This document shows positions 63,065 to 64,000 of a DNA stretch of 64,000 bases, in pieces (position 1 is the first letter of the stretch; every line of letters starts with the position of its first letter). This stretch comes from Anaerolineae bacterium (lineage in GTDB: Bacteria; Chloroflexota; Anaerolineae; Anaerolineales; Anaerolineaceae): the NCBI GenBank assembly GCA_013314735.1, contig JABUFD010000001.1, positions 1,273,623-1,337,622 on the forward strand, in the 5' to 3' direction. The position numbers and the translations under genes are program-made. The notes below the pieces were generated by a model. The model was not told the DNA's origin. It ran no database searches and worked only from the letters and a program-made list of their open reading frames with translations.

Positions 63065-63781
63065 TCATGGTTCCTGTTTAACCAACCGGAAAAATAAGAA
63101 CCGCGGCTTGGTGGACAACAATTGAAACGCCTGAGGATCAATATTTTGCATGCTTGACAGAGGCATTGGCTCTTCTATCATTTCGATCAGGAAACCATTT
63201 TTATAGATCGCCTCCGAATAATCCCGCAATGGTCGATGGATATGTGTAACCTCGACCGGACCATTCGGTGTATTCCACCAATCTTTCAGGTATTGTGTTT
63301 GAAAATAATTTTCCAACTGGTGCATATCCAATATCATCGAAGGATGATGGATAGAGAATACGACCCGTCCATTTCGTTGAAGGACCCGGAAAAATTCTGA
63401 AAAGATCATATCAAGATCGTTGAGATAATGCAGTGTCAGCGAAGAAACCACAAGATCAACAACCTCATTTTGAATAAAATCCATCGGTTGGTTCAGATCA
63501 TGCAGATGATATTGACACCGTTGATCTATATTGCTGTTTGCAAATGCCAGCATGTTTTCACTGAAGTCTACACCGATCACCGAATGAGCGCCATGATCCA
63601 CAACCCATTTCGACATGAAACCCGCGCCACAACCCGCATCCAAAACCCTTAATCCATTGAGATCAGGAAGAAGCGATATTGTCCCGGGGCGTTCATACAA
63701 GGCATTGTATGGTTTCCGGTTGACTTCATTGGCATAATAATGTGCCATTTCCTGGTATGCATTATATGAGATCGAATCCAT
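63065..63781 (-). CDS. Class I SAM-dependent methyltransferase
   Basis: The 238-residue protein has motif I LRVLDAGCGAGFMSKWVVDH (~45), the acid of motif II in VIGVDFSENML, VVDLVVSSLTLHYL (motif IV, ~108), and NGRVVFSIHHPSMIL (~140). It belongs to the Methyltransf_11/25 group of small-molecule methyltransferases; the substrate is unknown. ATG 63781 has AAGGAG 13 bases upstream, rather far; TTG 63829 is an alternative without such a site. It is the gene next to the 5S rRNA. Confidence 0.8.
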   Translation of the reverse strand: MDSISYNAYQEMAHYYANEVNRKPYNALYERPGTISLLPDLNGLRVLDAGCGAGFMSKWVVDHGAHSVIGVDFSENMLAFANSNIDQRCQYHLHDLNQPMDFIQNEVVDLVVSSLTLHYLNDLDMIFSEFFRVLQRNGRVVFSIHHPSMILDMHQLENYFQTQYLKDWWNTPNGPVEVTHIHRPLRDYSEAIYKNGFLIEMIEEPMPLSSMQNIDPQAFQLLSTKPRFLFFRLVKQEP

Positions 63782-63894
63782 TGGTTCTGATAATCTCCTT
63801 CTTGTCGCAAGCAATTCAGTAACAAACAAGTATGCTATTGTAAGAGATTTTTCTACGCGCTCCCGGTAATTTAAACAAAAAAAGAGAGAAAAGG

Positions 63895-64000
63895 GATTGG
63901 CAATGACCTACTCTCCCGGGGGGCCGCCCCCCAAGTACCATCGGCGCTGGCAGCCTTAACGACTGGGTTCGGAATGTAACCAGGTGTACCACTGCCGCTC
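63895..64000 (-). rRNA. rrf: 5S ribosomal RNA, 5' end outside the window
   Basis: The minus strand reads CAGTGGTACACCTGG, then CCGAACCCAGTCGTTAAG, GCGCCGATGGTACTTGGGGG and a 3' end GAGAGTAGGTCATTGCCAA, the conserved order of bacterial 5S rRNA. About ten 5' bases lie beyond base 64000. The distal helix has a strong GGGGGGCGGCCCCCC hairpin. An rRNA operon probably continues to the right, upstream on this strand. The 3' end is estimated. Confidence 0.93.

Noticed and set aside
63905..63945. GGGGGGCCGCCCCCC run as a possible terminator or repeat
   Set aside because: It is an internal helix of the 5S rRNA, flanked on both sides by conserved 5S sequence.
1..64000. CRISPR arrays, insertion sequences, prophage or attachment sites
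   Set aside because: No regularly spaced repeats, transposase, integrase or phage structural genes were found, and the single tRNA gene has no repeated 3' end nearby.

Overview
The window looks like chromosomal DNA of an anaerobic member of the Chloroflexota, most likely class Anaerolineae. This is inferred from gene content and style, not from a marker comparison: many secreted proteins with Pro/Thr-rich linkers, LysM and NBR1-type Ig-like domains, a T-box in front of serS, an anaerobic sulfatase-maturing enzyme, and moderate GC. Nearly all of the window is coding. I see no CRISPR array, insertion sequence, prophage or integrase. RNA genes are one tRNA-Leu(GAG) and the 3' part of a 5S rRNA at the right edge.

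Layout. 1-5.7 kb: the end of an M23 peptidase, an Ig-like lipoprotein, queG, a LysM protein, a DUF4405-like membrane protein with a Cys-rich tail, and a radical SAM sulfatase maturase. 5.8-12.1 kb: two tandem MFS exporters behind a near-consensus promoter, then on the minus strand a Cys-type sulfatase (the likely maturase substrate), a HIT-like protein, a histidine phosphatase and an alpha/beta hydrolase. 12.2-18.4 kb: an HExxH membrane protein, glpK, and a tightly overlapping five-gene minus-strand operon (mnmA, small membrane protein, m1A58 tRNA methyltransferase, two Nudix hydrolases). 18.5-27.1 kb: phosphohexomutase, TatD nuclease, CAP/LysM protein, mtlD, tRNA-Leu, plsX, a NERD-like protein, and a Nudix/phosphoesterase/PAP2 group. 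27.2-33.1 kb: a giant alpha-2-macroglobulin-like lipoprotein. 33.1-46 kb: two nitroreductases, P5C dehydrogenase, an HExxH lipoprotein, a phosphoesterase, gap-pgk, a membrane-anchored YvcK, rhaM, a DUF429-like protein, a DUF456 protein, serS with its T-box, and a degenerate OmpR-type regulator.

46.3-64 kb is the information-processing part. A bifunctional-nuclease-family protein precedes dnaB, a DnaD-domain protein and a DnaC-like protein with two AAA+ modules, which together look like a replicative helicase loading cassette. Then come a HAD nucleotidase, a C-terminal processing protease, rpsF-ssb-rpsR and a parvulin foldase. On the minus strand lie smc and rnc and a MoaD-like sulfur carrier overlapping a threonine-synthase-like gene. 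Divergent scpA, a hypothetical, a methyltransferase and 5S rRNA end the window.

The points most worth a second look are the double-AAA+ helicase loader next to dnaB and dnaD, the sulfur carrier coupled to a PLP enzyme, the receiver-dead response regulator with CTTAAG repeats in its own promoter, and the alpha-2-macroglobulin without a recognisable thioester cysteine. Further points are the UCC-specifier T-box, an SSB without the usual tail, several probably leaderless genes, and two secreted zinc-protease-like proteins of unknown family.
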